Below the pieces are notes generated by a model. It made no database searches. It was given only the letters and a program-made list of their open reading frames with translations, and had not been told where the DNA came from. A stretch of DNA of 64,000 nt from the NCBI GenBank assembly GCA_020435995.1, contig JAGQYO010000013.1, positions 1 through 64,000 on the forward strand, read 5' to 3'. Shown piece after piece: positions 1 to 9,276 of this stretch (position 1 is the first letter of the stretch; each line of letters begins with the position of its first letter). The translations under genes were made by a program, and so were the position numbers. Source of the DNA: Flavobacteriales bacterium. GTDB taxonomy: Bacteria > Bacteroidota > Bacteroidia > Flavobacteriales_G > Salibacteraceae.

Positions 1-101
1 GGCCCCTTTTTCTTTTAATAAATATCCAGAAATCGATAAGTTCTTTACGAAAATTAACTCTTCCATATATTATTTTTATTCTTTGAATTATTATTGAGCA
101 T

Positions 102-1268
102 ATGGACAAGGACGACCCATTTAATATACTAGGCAAAGCTTTTATCGAAAGTATTATGGAGCAGAAAAAAGAAAGTGATTTAATAGTGAAAACATTACCA
201 ATAAGTTCCTTAATCGAGGCTTTGCTGTCATATAGAAATGAAAAGAATTATTCATCTCAATATTCATTGGATCTAAAGCTTGAGCGAGTTGATAAAATAG
301 TTCCACTTAATTATTACACTAAATTCAAGACACTATCATTTTATCAAGATGCTAAATCAAATTCTTTAATTAGAAACAATTTACCACCTAAACCTAACCT
401 TGATGATATTGACATTGGTTTGGCAATACTCGAAGATTATTTATTCGAGTTAAAAATAGATACCAGCAATTCGGAGCAATTAAAGGTCTATAAGCTTTTA
501 AAATGCAGATTGAACAACCCTCATTTTGAAGAAGATCTTGCACTTTTTTTTCGAGGAGGTGAGGGTATACCTTTTCCAAGAAGAAGTGATATTTACATAA
601 GAAAGTTATTTAAACAATTCGGTCATGATGTAGAGTCTAATAATTCAAATAGCGGTTTTTGGGTAGAGGAGGCTTTAAAAAAACTCAATATTCAAGAAAT
701 TGCTGACTTAGTTACTAAAGGTTTGTTTTCGAAGAGAGATTTTCGTGTTCTTGGTAAACTGGATGACTTTAATCTGGATGACGTTTTCGAAGCTGCAGAG
801 CTTGAATTTAAACGCTTTATTGACGAATCAATTAATGCCGGAAAGGACGTAGAGTTGGGTGATTTAGTTGCTTTAAATTTTAATACTGAACTAATTTTTG
901 AAAGTGATTACAATTCTTCTGACAAGGACTTAAATGACCTTGTAAAAGAGGCAAAAAGAAGGTACAGAAAACATGGGGAAATGCAGGTTGCAATTGAAAA
1001 ACTGTGGGATGCATTCGAAAGATTAAAAACTTTTTACGATCCTGATAAGAAAAGTTCAATAAAAAAAATTTTTAATAACATCTCATCACCAGAATTACTA
1101 GATGTAATAGAAAATGAATTTACGCAACTTACCAAAATCGGCAATAACTTTCGAATTCGACATCATGAAAACGGAAAAATCCTTATCGATAATGAGTTAG
1201 AGTTAAAATATTTGTTTTTTCGGATGTTGTCCTTACTAGATTTTTGTATTCCTAAGCTTAAAAAATAA
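102..1268 (+). CDS. Unassigned protein, possible HEPN/Abi-type defence protein
   Basis: A 388-residue soluble protein without signal peptide or membrane segment. I do not recognise a named family with certainty. The C-terminal third (about residues 290-385) is helical and contains the stretches WDAFERLKTFYD and IGNNFRIRHHENGK. An R-x-R-H-H core after a helical region resembles the tails of HEPN/Abi-like proteins in phage-defence loci. That similarity is a recollection of style, not a proven homology. No partner gene is visible: the next gene is on the opposite strand and is housekeeping-like. The upstream neighbour lies outside the window. It could equally be an orphan hypothetical protein. 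Confidence 0.75.
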   Translation: MDKDDPFNILGKAFIESIMEQKKESDLIVKTLPISSLIEALLSYRNEKNYSSQYSLDLKLERVDKIVPLNYYTKFKTLSFYQDAKSNSLIRNNLPPKPNLDDIDIGLAILEDYLFELKIDTSNSEQLKVYKLLKCRLNNPHFEEDLALFFRGGEGIPFPRRSDIYIRKLFKQFGHDVESNNSNSGFWVEEALKKLNIQEIADLVTKGLFSKRDFRVLGKLDDFNLDDVFEAAELEFKRFIDESINAGKDVELGDLVALNFNTELIFESDYNSSDKDLNDLVKEAKRRYRKHGEMQVAIEKLWDAFERLKTFYDPDKKSSIKKIFNNISSPELLDVIENEFTQLTKIGNNFRIRHHENGKILIDNELELKYLFFRMLSLLDFCIPKLKK

Positions 1269-1278
1269 GGATGATTAT

Positions 1279-2448
1279 TTATTCGCTTCTAAAAAAATCG
1301 AGGGCCGACAAATGAATCAGGTGAGTGTCTTTGTAATAATAATGTAGAATTTTGTTGTAAGGATATCCCAACTCGGCCATTTTCATGGCTCCTTCTTGAC
1401 TCAGCCCTACTCCATGCCCAAATCCCTTCCCTTCGAAATACACATATCCGTCAGACGCTTTAATGGTAAAAAATGTAGAGCGCAAACCCCAATCTTTTCG
1501 AATATCCTTTAACCTAATGGTTGTATCTAAAGGTGAAAGAAAAACATCCCTCACATCGGGGCAATAACTCAAAACATACTCGCGGTAAGTGGAATCCTCA
1601 ACAGGGTACTTGTAGTTCTTTTTAAGATAGTTCAGCCATTTATCTTCAGGTATAAAGGTTTTCCAATTGTAGTGTGGCATATCCTTACTAAATGTATCGG
1701 GTACCGAGCGCAAATACCCCATAGGTTTGCTCCACGCATCTTCCGAGTTAACCGTTTGTCCGCCCGAATTAGAATGAAATACAGCCTGAATTAAATTGAT
1801 ATCACTGTCGACCAGTACCAAACCTTTTGTGGCGTTTACCGCCCTCACAATATCAGGGTTTCTCGTACTTTTACCTTTGTACACTTGGCTATTTACGCGG
1901 TCGCACACATTAAATCCATACTTCGAGTACTTGTTCAAGTTGGTAAGTACATAAGTTCGTGCTATAATTGCCTGAACCTTGTAGAACTCAAAAGTTTCTT
2001 TTGAACCTGACTCAGCTTCCACTACACCAGCTATATAGTGTTCGATATAAACACTATTGACCAACTTTAAGCGATTTCCGTTTACCGTCAGAACTAAATT
2101 GTCATTGTAAGTTCGCCGGTCTGTCTTTGGGTTCGTTCCTTTTAAATTGAAACATGCGCCCCATACTTTTCGGGTTAAATTTACTTTATGATAAGAGCCT
2201 ATAATTTTACCTCCAGAGGTAATTTGAACCTTACCTCCCGAAACGGCGGCCAGAAAAGTTTGGTTTTCTGCCATTGTTTTTACTGCATGGCCATCTCCAA
2301 TAAGGTCGTAACTACCCAGCTCAATCGAAATTAAGGAAGACGATGGCAACGTTCCCCAAAATATTCCTACGTTGATAACTTCACGAATGGCAAAGCCACC
2401 CAATTGAAGCCCAAGAATAAAAATAGCTGTGATTATATACCGATGCAT
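1279..2448 (-). CDS. SpoIID/LytB-domain protein
   Basis: A 389-residue exported protein with an N-terminal hydrophobic segment (residues 4-20), then a SpoIID/LytB domain. Visible family signatures are YIAGVVEAESG, VQAIIARTYVLTN, NSQVYKG, HSNSGGQT and the C-terminal GKGFGHGVGLSQEGAMKMAELG. SpoIID proteins of sporulators are lytic transglycosylases that cut peptidoglycan glycan strands stripped of stem peptides. In non-sporulating Bacteroidota the domain is common and presumably acts in cell-wall remodelling in the periplasm. The ATG at 2448 is used. It is followed upstream by lpxB on the same strand, about 35 bp away. The glutamate in VVEAESG is the likely catalytic acid by family analogy. Confidence 0.9.
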   Translation of the reverse strand: MHRYIITAIFILGLQLGGFAIREVINVGIFWGTLPSSSLISIELGSYDLIGDGHAVKTMAENQTFLAAVSGGKVQITSGGKIIGSYHKVNLTRKVWGACFNLKGTNPKTDRRTYNDNLVLTVNGNRLKLVNSVYIEHYIAGVVEAESGSKETFEFYKVQAIIARTYVLTNLNKYSKYGFNVCDRVNSQVYKGKSTRNPDIVRAVNATKGLVLVDSDINLIQAVFHSNSGGQTVNSEDAWSKPMGYLRSVPDTFSKDMPHYNWKTFIPEDKWLNYLKKNYKYPVEDSTYREYVLSYCPDVRDVFLSPLDTTIRLKDIRKDWGLRSTFFTIKASDGYVYFEGKGFGHGVGLSQEGAMKMAELGYPYNKILHYYYKDTHLIHLSALDFFRSE

Positions 2449-2482
2449 GATGGAAACAAAAATAGATTCGCGAAGCGGGGGT

Positions 2483-3610
2483 TTATTTTCCTTCCGACAG
2501 AGTTTTCAACATCAGACTAGCAGTAATTTGTGAAGCCCCTGATCCACCTAGTTTTTCCTCCAACAGTTGGTAGTTGGCCATGAGCTGATCGCGTTCTGGG
2601 CCCTGTGTAAGTATCTTCTTTAGTTCTGCGGTAATTTGTTTTTCATTAAACTCACTTTGAATTAACTCTCTCACAATTTCTTTGTCCATGATGAGGTTGA
2701 CCAGAGATATGAACTTCACTTTAACTAGCAATCGCGCTATCATTACAGATATGGCACCACCCTTATAACACACCACCTCTGGTACTTTAAAAAGTGCTGT
2801 TTCTAAGGTAGCTGTGCCACTGCTCACCAAGGCCGCACTGGCGTGCAAGAGCAAATCATAGGTTCTGTTTTGAAGAATTTTAATGCCATCGTTTTTTGCA
2901 AATCCCTTGTAATAAGCCAAAGTTTGCGACGGAGCTCCTGCTATAATAAACTGGTAGGCTGGAAAGTGCTTTTGCACCTTTAAAAAAACTGGCAACATAG
3001 CTTCAATTTCCTGCTTTCGGCTTCCTGGAAGTAGTGCAATAATCGGTTTTTCATTAAGACCATGTATTTTTGCAAAATCAGCCAACGATACTTTCTCCTT
3101 TCGAAACTGTTCGATGGCATCAAGCAAAGGATGACCCACAAATTCAACCTCAAAATCGAATTTTTTATAAAACTCCTTTTCAAAGGGCAAAATCACGAAC
3201 ATTTTATCGACCACCTCCCGGATTTTAAAACCTCTGTTTTGCTTCCAAGCCCAAATCTGGGGAGATATATAATAGAAAACCTTAATGCCCTTCTTTTTAG
3301 CCCATTCGGCAATTCTTAGATTAAAACCTGGGTAGTCGATCAGAATCAGCACATCAGGTTGGTAACTTTCAATATCTTTTTTGCAAAAGCCAATGTTTTT
3401 AAGGATAGTTCCAAGATTCATGATAACCTCTACAAAACCCATAAAAGCCAGATCCTTGATGTGTTTTACCAGATGTGCCCCTTGATCTTGGATGTGGTCG
3501 CCACCCCAAGCTCGAAACTCCGCATTGGGATCCTGTTTTTTCAGTTCCTTAATAAGGTTTGATCCGTGGAGATCGCCTGAAGCTTCACCAGCAATAAGGT
3601 AGTATTTCAC
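2483..3610 (-). CDS. lpxB: Lipid-A-disaccharide synthase
   Basis: A 375-residue GT19 glycosyltransferase that condenses UDP-2,3-diacylglucosamine with lipid X to form the lipid A disaccharide at the inner membrane. Hallmarks: GEASGD at residues 8-13, YISPQIWAWK at 114-123, FVGHPL at 157-162 and LLPGSR at 193-198. Length is normal for the family. The start codon is GTG; it overlaps the TAG stop of the upstream small membrane protein by one base (TAGTG), implying translational coupling. Order surE, small membrane protein, lpxB on the same strand suggests one transcript. Confidence 0.96.
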   Translation of the reverse strand: MKYYLIAGEASGDLHGSNLIKELKKQDPNAEFRAWGGDHIQDQGAHLVKHIKDLAFMGFVEVIMNLGTILKNIGFCKKDIESYQPDVLILIDYPGFNLRIAEWAKKKGIKVFYYISPQIWAWKQNRGFKIREVVDKMFVILPFEKEFYKKFDFEVEFVGHPLLDAIEQFRKEKVSLADFAKIHGLNEKPIIALLPGSRKQEIEAMLPVFLKVQKHFPAYQFIIAGAPSQTLAYYKGFAKNDGIKILQNRTYDLLLHASAALVSSGTATLETALFKVPEVVCYKGGAISVMIARLLVKVKFISLVNLIMDKEIVRELIQSEFNEKQITAELKKILTQGPERDQLMANYQLLEEKLGGSGASQITASLMLKTLSEGK

Positions 3611-3882
3611 TAGATATAGAAATAAGTAATGAAGGCGATAACGTACGCAAAATTCACGATAAGAATTCCCCTTCCTATTTTATCCTTTTTAAGTTTATTG
3701 AGTACCAACCACATAACACCAGCGTTGATTCCAATACCCATCAAACATATATTTTCGAAGTAGGTCGAAGAGTAATCGAATAGTTCCTGGTTGACGGAAA
3801 TAGCCAAAAGATAGACTACAATTGGAGGGATAATTAAACCCAAAAATGCTCCTAAAAAAAGGTTATCGTTTATTGACATCAT
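3610..3882 (-). CDS. Small hydrophobic membrane protein between surE and lpxB
   Basis: About 90 residues with three hydrophobic stretches, so probably a small inner-membrane protein. I do not recognise a family and assign no function. The reading frame is open up to a TTG at 3891, but the ATG at 3882 is preferred because it overlaps the surE stop codon as ATGA; a second ATG follows immediately at 3879. Its stop overlaps the GTG of lpxB. Being wedged with overlaps on both sides between surE and lpxB indicates that it is a real co-translated gene, perhaps linked to envelope biogenesis by position only. Confidence 0.8.
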   Translation of the reverse strand: MMSINDNLFLGAFLGLIIPPIVVYLLAISVNQELFDYSSTYFENICLMGIGINAGVMWLVLNKLKKDKIGRGILIVNFAYVIAFITYFYI

Positions 3883-4643
3883 AGCTTCCAAGATTTTAAG
3901 GTGCTTAGCGTTGGATGTGAAGTTAGGTCGTACTGAACGGGCACTACAGAAACATAGTTATTCTCCAAGGCCCATATATCAGTATCATCTCCTTTATCGT
4001 GATTTTTGAACTTACCAGTGAGCCAATAATACTCATGGCCCGTGGGGTCGAGGCGGGTTTCAAATTCCTCTTCCCAATTACCGTCGGCTTGTCGACAGAT
4101 TCTAATTCCCATGATCTCACTCTCGTGCAGTTTCGGAATATTCACGTTCAAGCATACTCCTTGAGGTAATCCTTCAGAAAGTACTTTTTGTGTAATGGTG
4201 CGCGCAATTTTTCGAGAAGCACTAAAATCAGCATCAATACCGTGATCCAGCAAAGAAAAACCAACACTGGGAACTCGCTCAAGGCTTCCTTCCACGGCGG
4301 CAGACATGGTGCCCGAATAGATAACATTAATAGAGGCATTGCTACCGTGATTGATGCCCGAAACGATGATGTCTGGCCTTTCGGTGCCCAATTTATGCAT
4401 TGCAAGTTTGATACAATCTACAGGCGTACCGCTGCAACTGTAAACTACCAATTCTTTTTCCTCCCTAATTTTATTTAACCTCAAGGTAGAATTTACGGTA
4501 ATACCATGTCCAGTTCCAGACTGAGGTTTGTCGGGTGCAACAACCATCAACCTTCCCAAATCTTGAATTGATTCAATTAGCGCATTTATCCCTGGGGCTG
4601 TTACGCCATCGTCGTTACAAACCAATATAAAGGGTTTTCTCAT
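3879..4643 (-). CDS. surE: 5'/3'-nucleotidase SurE
   Basis: A 254-residue metal-dependent phosphatase that dephosphorylates nucleoside 5'- and 3'-monophosphates in the cytoplasm. The metal-binding acidic pair D11-D12 lies in the motif CNDDG. S42 lies in PQSGTGHGIT, and N98 lies in SGINHGSN, matching the usual SurE ligands. Further family blocks are SGTPVDCIKLA and YSGTMSAAVEG. The ATG at 4643 lies 3 bp after the stop of the RNA methyltransferase gene, so the genes from 5420 down to 2483 look like one operon. Confidence 0.96.
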   Translation of the reverse strand: MRKPFILVCNDDGVTAPGINALIESIQDLGRLMVVAPDKPQSGTGHGITVNSTLRLNKIREEKELVVYSCSGTPVDCIKLAMHKLGTERPDIIVSGINHGSNASINVIYSGTMSAAVEGSLERVPSVGFSLLDHGIDADFSASRKIARTITQKVLSEGLPQGVCLNVNIPKLHESEIMGIRICRQADGNWEEEFETRLDPTGHEYYWLTGKFKNHDKGDDTDIWALENNYVSVVPVQYDLTSHPTLSTLKSWKL

Positions 4644-4646
4644 CTA

Positions 4647-5420
4647 TTAATATCTTTTGAATTCTGAACACAATATAGCTGCAGCAATAGCCACATTAAG
4701 TGATTCACCTTGGCCAAATCGGGGAATCATAACCTCACGTGTGAGCATTTCCTTAACATCTTCTCTCAATCCGTGTGATTCACTTCCGAGGACCAACACT
4801 GCATTTTGATCCAAATTCATGTTGAAAATATTATCCCCAACTAATGATGCTCCGTAAACGGGTTTTAATGGATTATTTCTCCTTATTTTCTGAATCGCCG
4901 CTGGTAAATCGGTATAAATCACATTCACGCGAAAAATAGAACCCATAGTAGCCTGCACAACCTTGGGGTTGTATAATTCCACGCAATCGGTACTACATAT
5001 AATGTATTTTATTCCAAACCAATCAGCACATCGGATAATGGTTCCAAAATTACCCGGATCGCGCACACCGTCAAGCATCAGTACGAGTTCTTCGTCAAGC
5101 GGCTTTAACATTTTGGTGGGAGTAGTTACTACTGCAAGTACCTGATTTGGTGACGAAAGGCAGGATATTTTCAATAATTCCGACTCAGTAACTTCCTCGC
5201 AATTGAAATCCGCATCTTCCAGTTCGTCTAAATGATTCATTTTCCAAGGAAGGGTATAATACAAATCGGTAATCTTATAAACCGATTCTCCTTCACCAAA
5301 ATATTGAGTCAATAATTCGTCAACCATTTTTTCACCTTCCACCAAAAAAAGTCCGTTTTCTGATCGGCCTTTTTTTCGTTGGAGAGCGTTTATTTGTTTG
5401 AGTTTGTTTTTCGATAGCAT
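4647..5420 (-). CDS. TrmH/SpoU-family RNA 2'-O-methyltransferase
   Basis: A SPOUT-fold, SAM-dependent methyltransferase expected to methylate a ribose 2'-OH in rRNA or tRNA. It has an N-terminal substrate-binding part (KNKLKQINALQRKKGR, FLVEGEKMVDELL) and a C-terminal SpoU domain with motif 1 DGVRDPGNFGTIIR, motif 2 LVLGSESHGL and motif 3 IPRFGQGESLNVAIAAAI. The open frame extends to 5480, but the ATG at 5420 is chosen. It begins with the family-typical MLSKN, a -7-like TACCTTTG lies just upstream on this strand (5454-5461), and the longer version would overlap the divergent gene. Length from this start is 257 residues. Confidence 0.93.
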   Translation of the reverse strand: MLSKNKLKQINALQRKKGRSENGLFLVEGEKMVDELLTQYFGEGESVYKITDLYYTLPWKMNHLDELEDADFNCEEVTESELLKISCLSSPNQVLAVVTTPTKMLKPLDEELVLMLDGVRDPGNFGTIIRCADWFGIKYIICSTDCVELYNPKVVQATMGSIFRVNVIYTDLPAAIQKIRRNNPLKPVYGASLVGDNIFNMNLDQNAVLVLGSESHGLREDVKEMLTREVMIPRFGQGESLNVAIAAAILCSEFKRY

Positions 5421-5453
5421 ATTTAGCCTTAGATAGCAAATTGAGTAATATTG

Positions 5454-5461
5454 CAAAGGTA
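5454..5461 (-). promoter_or_regulatory. -7 promoter element (TACCTTTG)
   Basis: The minus strand reads TACCTTTG, matching the Bacteroidota -7 consensus TAnnTTTG. It lies about 33 bp upstream of the methyltransferase ATG. No convincing -33 TTTG was found at the right distance, so the call rests on one element. Confidence 0.4.
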
Positions 5462-5483
5462 TCAAAAAGCCAAAGGACAAGAA

Positions 5484-7925
5484 TTGATTAAGGCATTACA
5501 TAGGGCATTTTTATTTCTGCTTACATTAGTCATTTTTGGCGCCTGTCGACCTCATAAGAACTTAGCCGAAGGTCAGTATCTTTTACACAAACAACACATC
5601 AATTTATCTCAAAATCTCAGCCCAGAAGCAGCCTTAGAATTTCGCCAAAATGTTTCTATGGATGAGTTGGAAGGTTTGTTTAAACAAAAGGGAAACAGAA
5701 AGTTACTGGGCCTCTTCAAACTTCAATTGCATGTGTATTCCTATGGTATAAGAAAAGACAATGGATGGCGAAGGTGGGTGCAAAAGATGGGCGAACCACC
5801 AGTAATTATAGATACATCACTTGCTAGAAAAACCAACGAAAACTTAGAGCTCTTTTTAAAAAAGAAGGGATATTTTTTGGCCGACTCATGGGATACGGTT
5901 CGTTACGCGGAAAAAAAGAGGGCCAGCATCGAATATTTTATCAAGCCTGGAAAAGTTTATAAATTTCGAAAAATCAGTTACTATATTGAAGATACCGGGA
6001 TTGTGGCCGACGTAAGCAAAATGACTAGGGAAACGAAAGTAGATCCTGGAAAGCACTATGATGAATACCTCTTAACGGAAGAGCGAAACAGAATAGAACG
6101 CGCGATGAAGAACCGAGGTTATTATGATTTTACCGATATGTATGTTTCCTTTTTGGTAGATTCCATCGATAAAAACTACGGAGTCGACGTAGAATTAAAA
6201 ATCAAACAACCATCCAGCAATGTTTTAACAAAAAACGGAGTCGATTCTGTTATACTAACACCTCACAAAAAATATTACATCAAAGATGTTTTTGTAAACG
6301 TAGAAGACCGATCAGGAAAAATGATGAACTTGGGGGATACCTTGGTTGTGGATGGGTTTCGGTTTTTAAATCACGGGCACAAGCTCCTACGTCCTTATGT
6401 GATTTTGAGGGCGCTATTTGTTAAGCCGGGCGACGTATATAGCCTTCAAAATGTAGAATATACCTACGAAAGACTTGGAAATCTTCGCGCCTTTAAATCG
6501 ATAAGCGTTAATGTATACCCCGACCCAAAAGAGCCAAATGGAAACCAGTTGAAAGTGGAAATCAATCTGTCGCCAAATTCTAGGCAAAGTTTTATGATAG
6601 AAACCGAAGGAACCAATAGACAAGGAAACCTCGGTATTAATGGGAGTATGACATTTACCAACAGAAACACTTTTCATGGCGCCGAAATTTTAGAATTTAA
6701 AGTAGGAGGAGGTTTAGAAGCTCAGAGAACAGAAGGAACCATTCAGGATGAGGATAGCCAAGAAGATCCAGTAGATAGGGGAATTCTTGGAAATTCCCCC
6801 TTTAATACCCTTGAGTATGGTTTCGAAACGCATCTCAAAATTCCTGGGCTTTGGATTCCTAGAAAACCGAATAAAATACCTACTTACACTAAGCCAACAA
6901 CCCAAGTGGGACTCGGGTATAACCACCAATTTAGAAGTGCTTACAAAAGAGACATCTTTAATATTTCGTACTCCTACCGTTGGTTTCTGAGAAGAAAACA
7001 CGGTTTCAAAGTGAGTCCCTTTGATTTGTCTTTTGTTAGAATTGATAAGGCTGAGTGGTTTGAGCAACGACTTCAAGACTCTAAAAACTCCTTGTTGATC
7101 AATAGTTACCAAAATCACTTAATTGCCGCAACCATATTCCAATATGAGTTTACCAACCAAGAACGATACGATAAAAACTATTTGGCCTTTAAGACCACCT
7201 TGGAATCGGCTGGTAATATGCTCCGGCTTATTGACGAAACCTTCGGGTTTCCTATTACGGAAGATTCAACGGGTAACTACTACACCACCTTTGGAATTCG
7301 ATACGCACAATACGTTAAAGTTGATGGAGACATTCGACTCTACAATGTACTCACAGAAAGCATGAGATCAGTCTATCGGTTTTACGGTGGATTTGGGCTT
7401 CCTCTTAGAAACCTAACAGTACTACCCTTTGAAAAGAGTTTTTATGGTGGTGGCTCGAATAACAACAGGGCTTGGGTGGCTCGTACTATGGGACCTGGTG
7501 GTATGCCCGACACAGTGCCAAATGTGGACCGAATTGGAGATTTAAAATTTGAATTTAACTGGGAATTTCGATTCTCCATTATCGGAAGTATCGAAGGCGC
7601 CTTTTTTATTGATGCAGGAAACGTTTGGCTAAGACAAAAAGATGAAAAACGACCTTTAGCTGATTTCGATTTAAACAGGTTTTATAAAGAAATTGCCGTT
7701 GGAAGTGGTTTAGGAATAAGATACGATCTAAGCTTCTTTATCATACGATTAGACGGGGGTTATCGTGTACATGACCCGATTTACCCAGAGGGCGAAAGAT
7801 GGTTTTTTCAAGGCAAAGACCAATACAAACAAATGAGGCACGATGTGGCCAATAAGGGAACAGACCTCGGAAGTCCCGCCTTTAGAGGCGTTACCTTTAA
7901 CCTAGGTATTGGTTATCCCTTCTGA
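5484..7925 (+). CDS. TamL-type lipoprotein of the BamA/TamA (Omp85) family
   Basis: An outer-membrane assembly or translocation protein of about 813 residues. The N-terminus is a lipoprotein signal ending LVIFGAC, with the lipobox cysteine at residue 21. It is followed by POTRA-like periplasmic repeats (about residues 100-360) and a C-terminal 16-strand-type barrel (about 380-813) ending in aromatic GIGYPF. Lipidated TamA homologues are known in Bacteroidota as TamL, partner of TamB; no tamB is seen next door. The frame is open from a TTG at 5451, but the TTG at 5484 is preferred because AAAGGA lies 6-7 bases before it and the signal peptide then has normal length. No ATG start is available. 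Confidence 0.9.
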   Translation: MIKALHRAFLFLLTLVIFGACRPHKNLAEGQYLLHKQHINLSQNLSPEAALEFRQNVSMDELEGLFKQKGNRKLLGLFKLQLHVYSYGIRKDNGWRRWVQKMGEPPVIIDTSLARKTNENLELFLKKKGYFLADSWDTVRYAEKKRASIEYFIKPGKVYKFRKISYYIEDTGIVADVSKMTRETKVDPGKHYDEYLLTEERNRIERAMKNRGYYDFTDMYVSFLVDSIDKNYGVDVELKIKQPSSNVLTKNGVDSVILTPHKKYYIKDVFVNVEDRSGKMMNLGDTLVVDGFRFLNHGHKLLRPYVILRALFVKPGDVYSLQNVEYTYERLGNLRAFKSISVNVYPDPKEPNGNQLKVEINLSPNSRQSFMIETEGTNRQGNLGINGSMTFTNRNTFHGAEILEFKVGGGLEAQRTEGTIQDEDSQEDPVDRGILGNSPFNTLEYGFETHLKIPGLWIPRKPNKIPTYTKPTTQVGLGYNHQFRSAYKRDIFNISYSYRWFLRRKHGFKVSPFDLSFVRIDKAEWFEQRLQDSKNSLLINSYQNHLIAATIFQYEFTNQERYDKNYLAFKTTLESAGNMLRLIDETFGFPITEDSTGNYYTTFGIRYAQYVKVDGDIRLYNVLTESMRSVYRFYGGFGLPLRNLTVLPFEKSFYGGGSNNNRAWVARTMGPGGMPDTVPNVDRIGDLKFEFNWEFRFSIIGSIEGAFFIDAGNVWLRQKDEKRPLADFDLNRFYKEIAVGSGLGIRYDLSFFIIRLDGGYRVHDPIYPEGERWFFQGKDQYKQMRHDVANKGTDLGSPAFRGVTFNLGIGYPF

Positions 7926-8013
7926 TGTAGTCGAAGGTTTCTTAATTATTTTCACGAGCTTGCAATAAGAAATATTTTTTATCCGTTTGTGAATTGTTCT
8001 AAAAATTCAATTC

Positions 8014-8745
8014 ATGAAATACTTCAGTTTAATGATCGTAGCCATTTGTTTTCACAATGCGCAAGCTCAAATGGATTCAACAAAATTCAAAAATGAAATC
8101 GGAGTTAATGTTTCTCCTCTGGTTACTACGCTAGGAGCAGGAGTTACACCTAAAACCACCTTCGAGTTGAGGTATGGCCTCCAGCTAAAAGAGGATTGGT
8201 TTTGGCGAAGTAGTATTGCAACTGGGCTTCCCAATTATAATTACAACAACTATGGCCCCGAGAACATGACCATTTACACCAAAGATGACAGTAGTTTATT
8301 TGTAGATTATAAAATGGATTCTGAAAGGTTTGTAAGAATCGCCACAGGGGCCGAGTGGCGATTTGTAAACCGAGGACGCTTTCACATGGGGCTTGCTTCG
8401 GATGTTTATTACCAATACTCCGAAATGAACACTGAGGTACAAAGAACTGAATACAGATTAAACAAAGACGTATACGACCCCATTCCCATTGATTTCTCAA
8501 AAAGCGATGCACTTCCAAAAGCTTACCTTGTAAGAACCTCAAACGAATTGGGCTTGAGATTATCTGCAGTGTTCCTTTACAATGTATCAACTCGCTTTTC
8601 AGTACGTGCGGATGTAACGGCGGCGGCAGGTGCAGGTTTTTCAAGAAATCGTGATCTCGAAACAGGTACTATCACCTACACCAATATAGTATTGTTTGAT
8701 TTCGAGCCTATGTTGAGTAACTTATACCTACAATTCCATTTTTAG
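8014..8745 (+). CDS. Secreted protein, probable small outer-membrane beta-barrel
   Basis: A 243-residue protein with a signal peptide (MKYFSLMIVAICFHNAQA, cleavage before Q19). The remainder alternates hydrophobic and polar residues and ends in an aromatic strand (LYLQFHF), as outer-membrane barrels do. I do not recognise a specific family. It follows the TamL gene by 88 bp on the same strand and might be cotranscribed. Nothing in the sequence reveals substrate or function. Confidence 0.75.
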   Translation: MKYFSLMIVAICFHNAQAQMDSTKFKNEIGVNVSPLVTTLGAGVTPKTTFELRYGLQLKEDWFWRSSIATGLPNYNYNNYGPENMTIYTKDDSSLFVDYKMDSERFVRIATGAEWRFVNRGRFHMGLASDVYYQYSEMNTEVQRTEYRLNKDVYDPIPIDFSKSDALPKAYLVRTSNELGLRLSAVFLYNVSTRFSVRADVTAAAGAGFSRNRDLETGTITYTNIVLFDFEPMLSNLYLQFHF

Positions 8746-8751
8746 AGCAAG

Positions 8752-9195
8752 CTAGCTCGTGTGATCCAGCACAATTTTCCACTCGCCACCCTTCCTTTGC
8801 CAAAGAAGCGAAAAATGACCTTGTAAAGTATCTGAGGTTCGGCTCACCTTCCATTTTCCAAGCATCAGTGCCGAGACGTTACCCAAATTCTTAGTTTCTA
8901 ATATCTCAAAATCCAGTTTGCCCATCTTTTCAGGGGTAGGATATCCTTTTTGATAGTTGTTCATAACCTTCTGCCAACCATTAGACAAGCCATTTTTTGA
9001 GAGAAATTGAAGCGAATCACTTTTCCAGTAGTAGCTCATAAAACACTCAAGATCAGCCGAATTCCAACAATTCTGTTGTTCGTTCATCATCTTTTCTAAT
9101 TCACCAAGAAATGGTGATGATAATCCTTTTGGAGTCTTTGTTTCGCAACTGCTAATTGTTATCATTGCAGCAATGAGGATGAATACCGTTTTCAT
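8752..9195 (-). CDS. NTF2/SnoaL-like (DUF4440-type) lipoprotein
   Basis: A 147-residue lipoprotein with lipobox TISSC (C17). The mature part fits the cone-shaped NTF2-like fold: helix with NCWNSADLECFMSYY, then strands ending in LLWQRKGGEWKIVLDHTS. The family holds enzymes, ligand binders and many uncharacterised secreted proteins, so no reaction can be assigned. It is convergent with the gene at 8014-8745 (6 bp apart) and divergent from the response regulator. Confidence 0.8.
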   Translation of the reverse strand: MKTVFILIAAMITISSCETKTPKGLSSPFLGELEKMMNEQQNCWNSADLECFMSYYWKSDSLQFLSKNGLSNGWQKVMNNYQKGYPTPEKMGKLDFEILETKNLGNVSALMLGKWKVSRTSDTLQGHFSLLWQRKGGEWKIVLDHTS

Positions 9196-9239
9196 GGGCT
9201 TCCTAATTTATTATATTGAATTTAAGTAGTGTATCTTCT

Positions 9240-9247
9240 TATATTTG
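9240..9247 (+). promoter_or_regulatory. -7 promoter element (TATATTTG) of the response-regulator gene
   Basis: TATATTTG matches TAnnTTTG. An ATTG at 9215-9218, with 21 bp between, is a weak -33 candidate. Expected transcription start is near 9253, leaving a leader of roughly 25 bases before the TTG start. Confidence 0.4.
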
Positions 9248-9276
9248 AAGAAATTAACGCACAAGAGTAACAAAAT

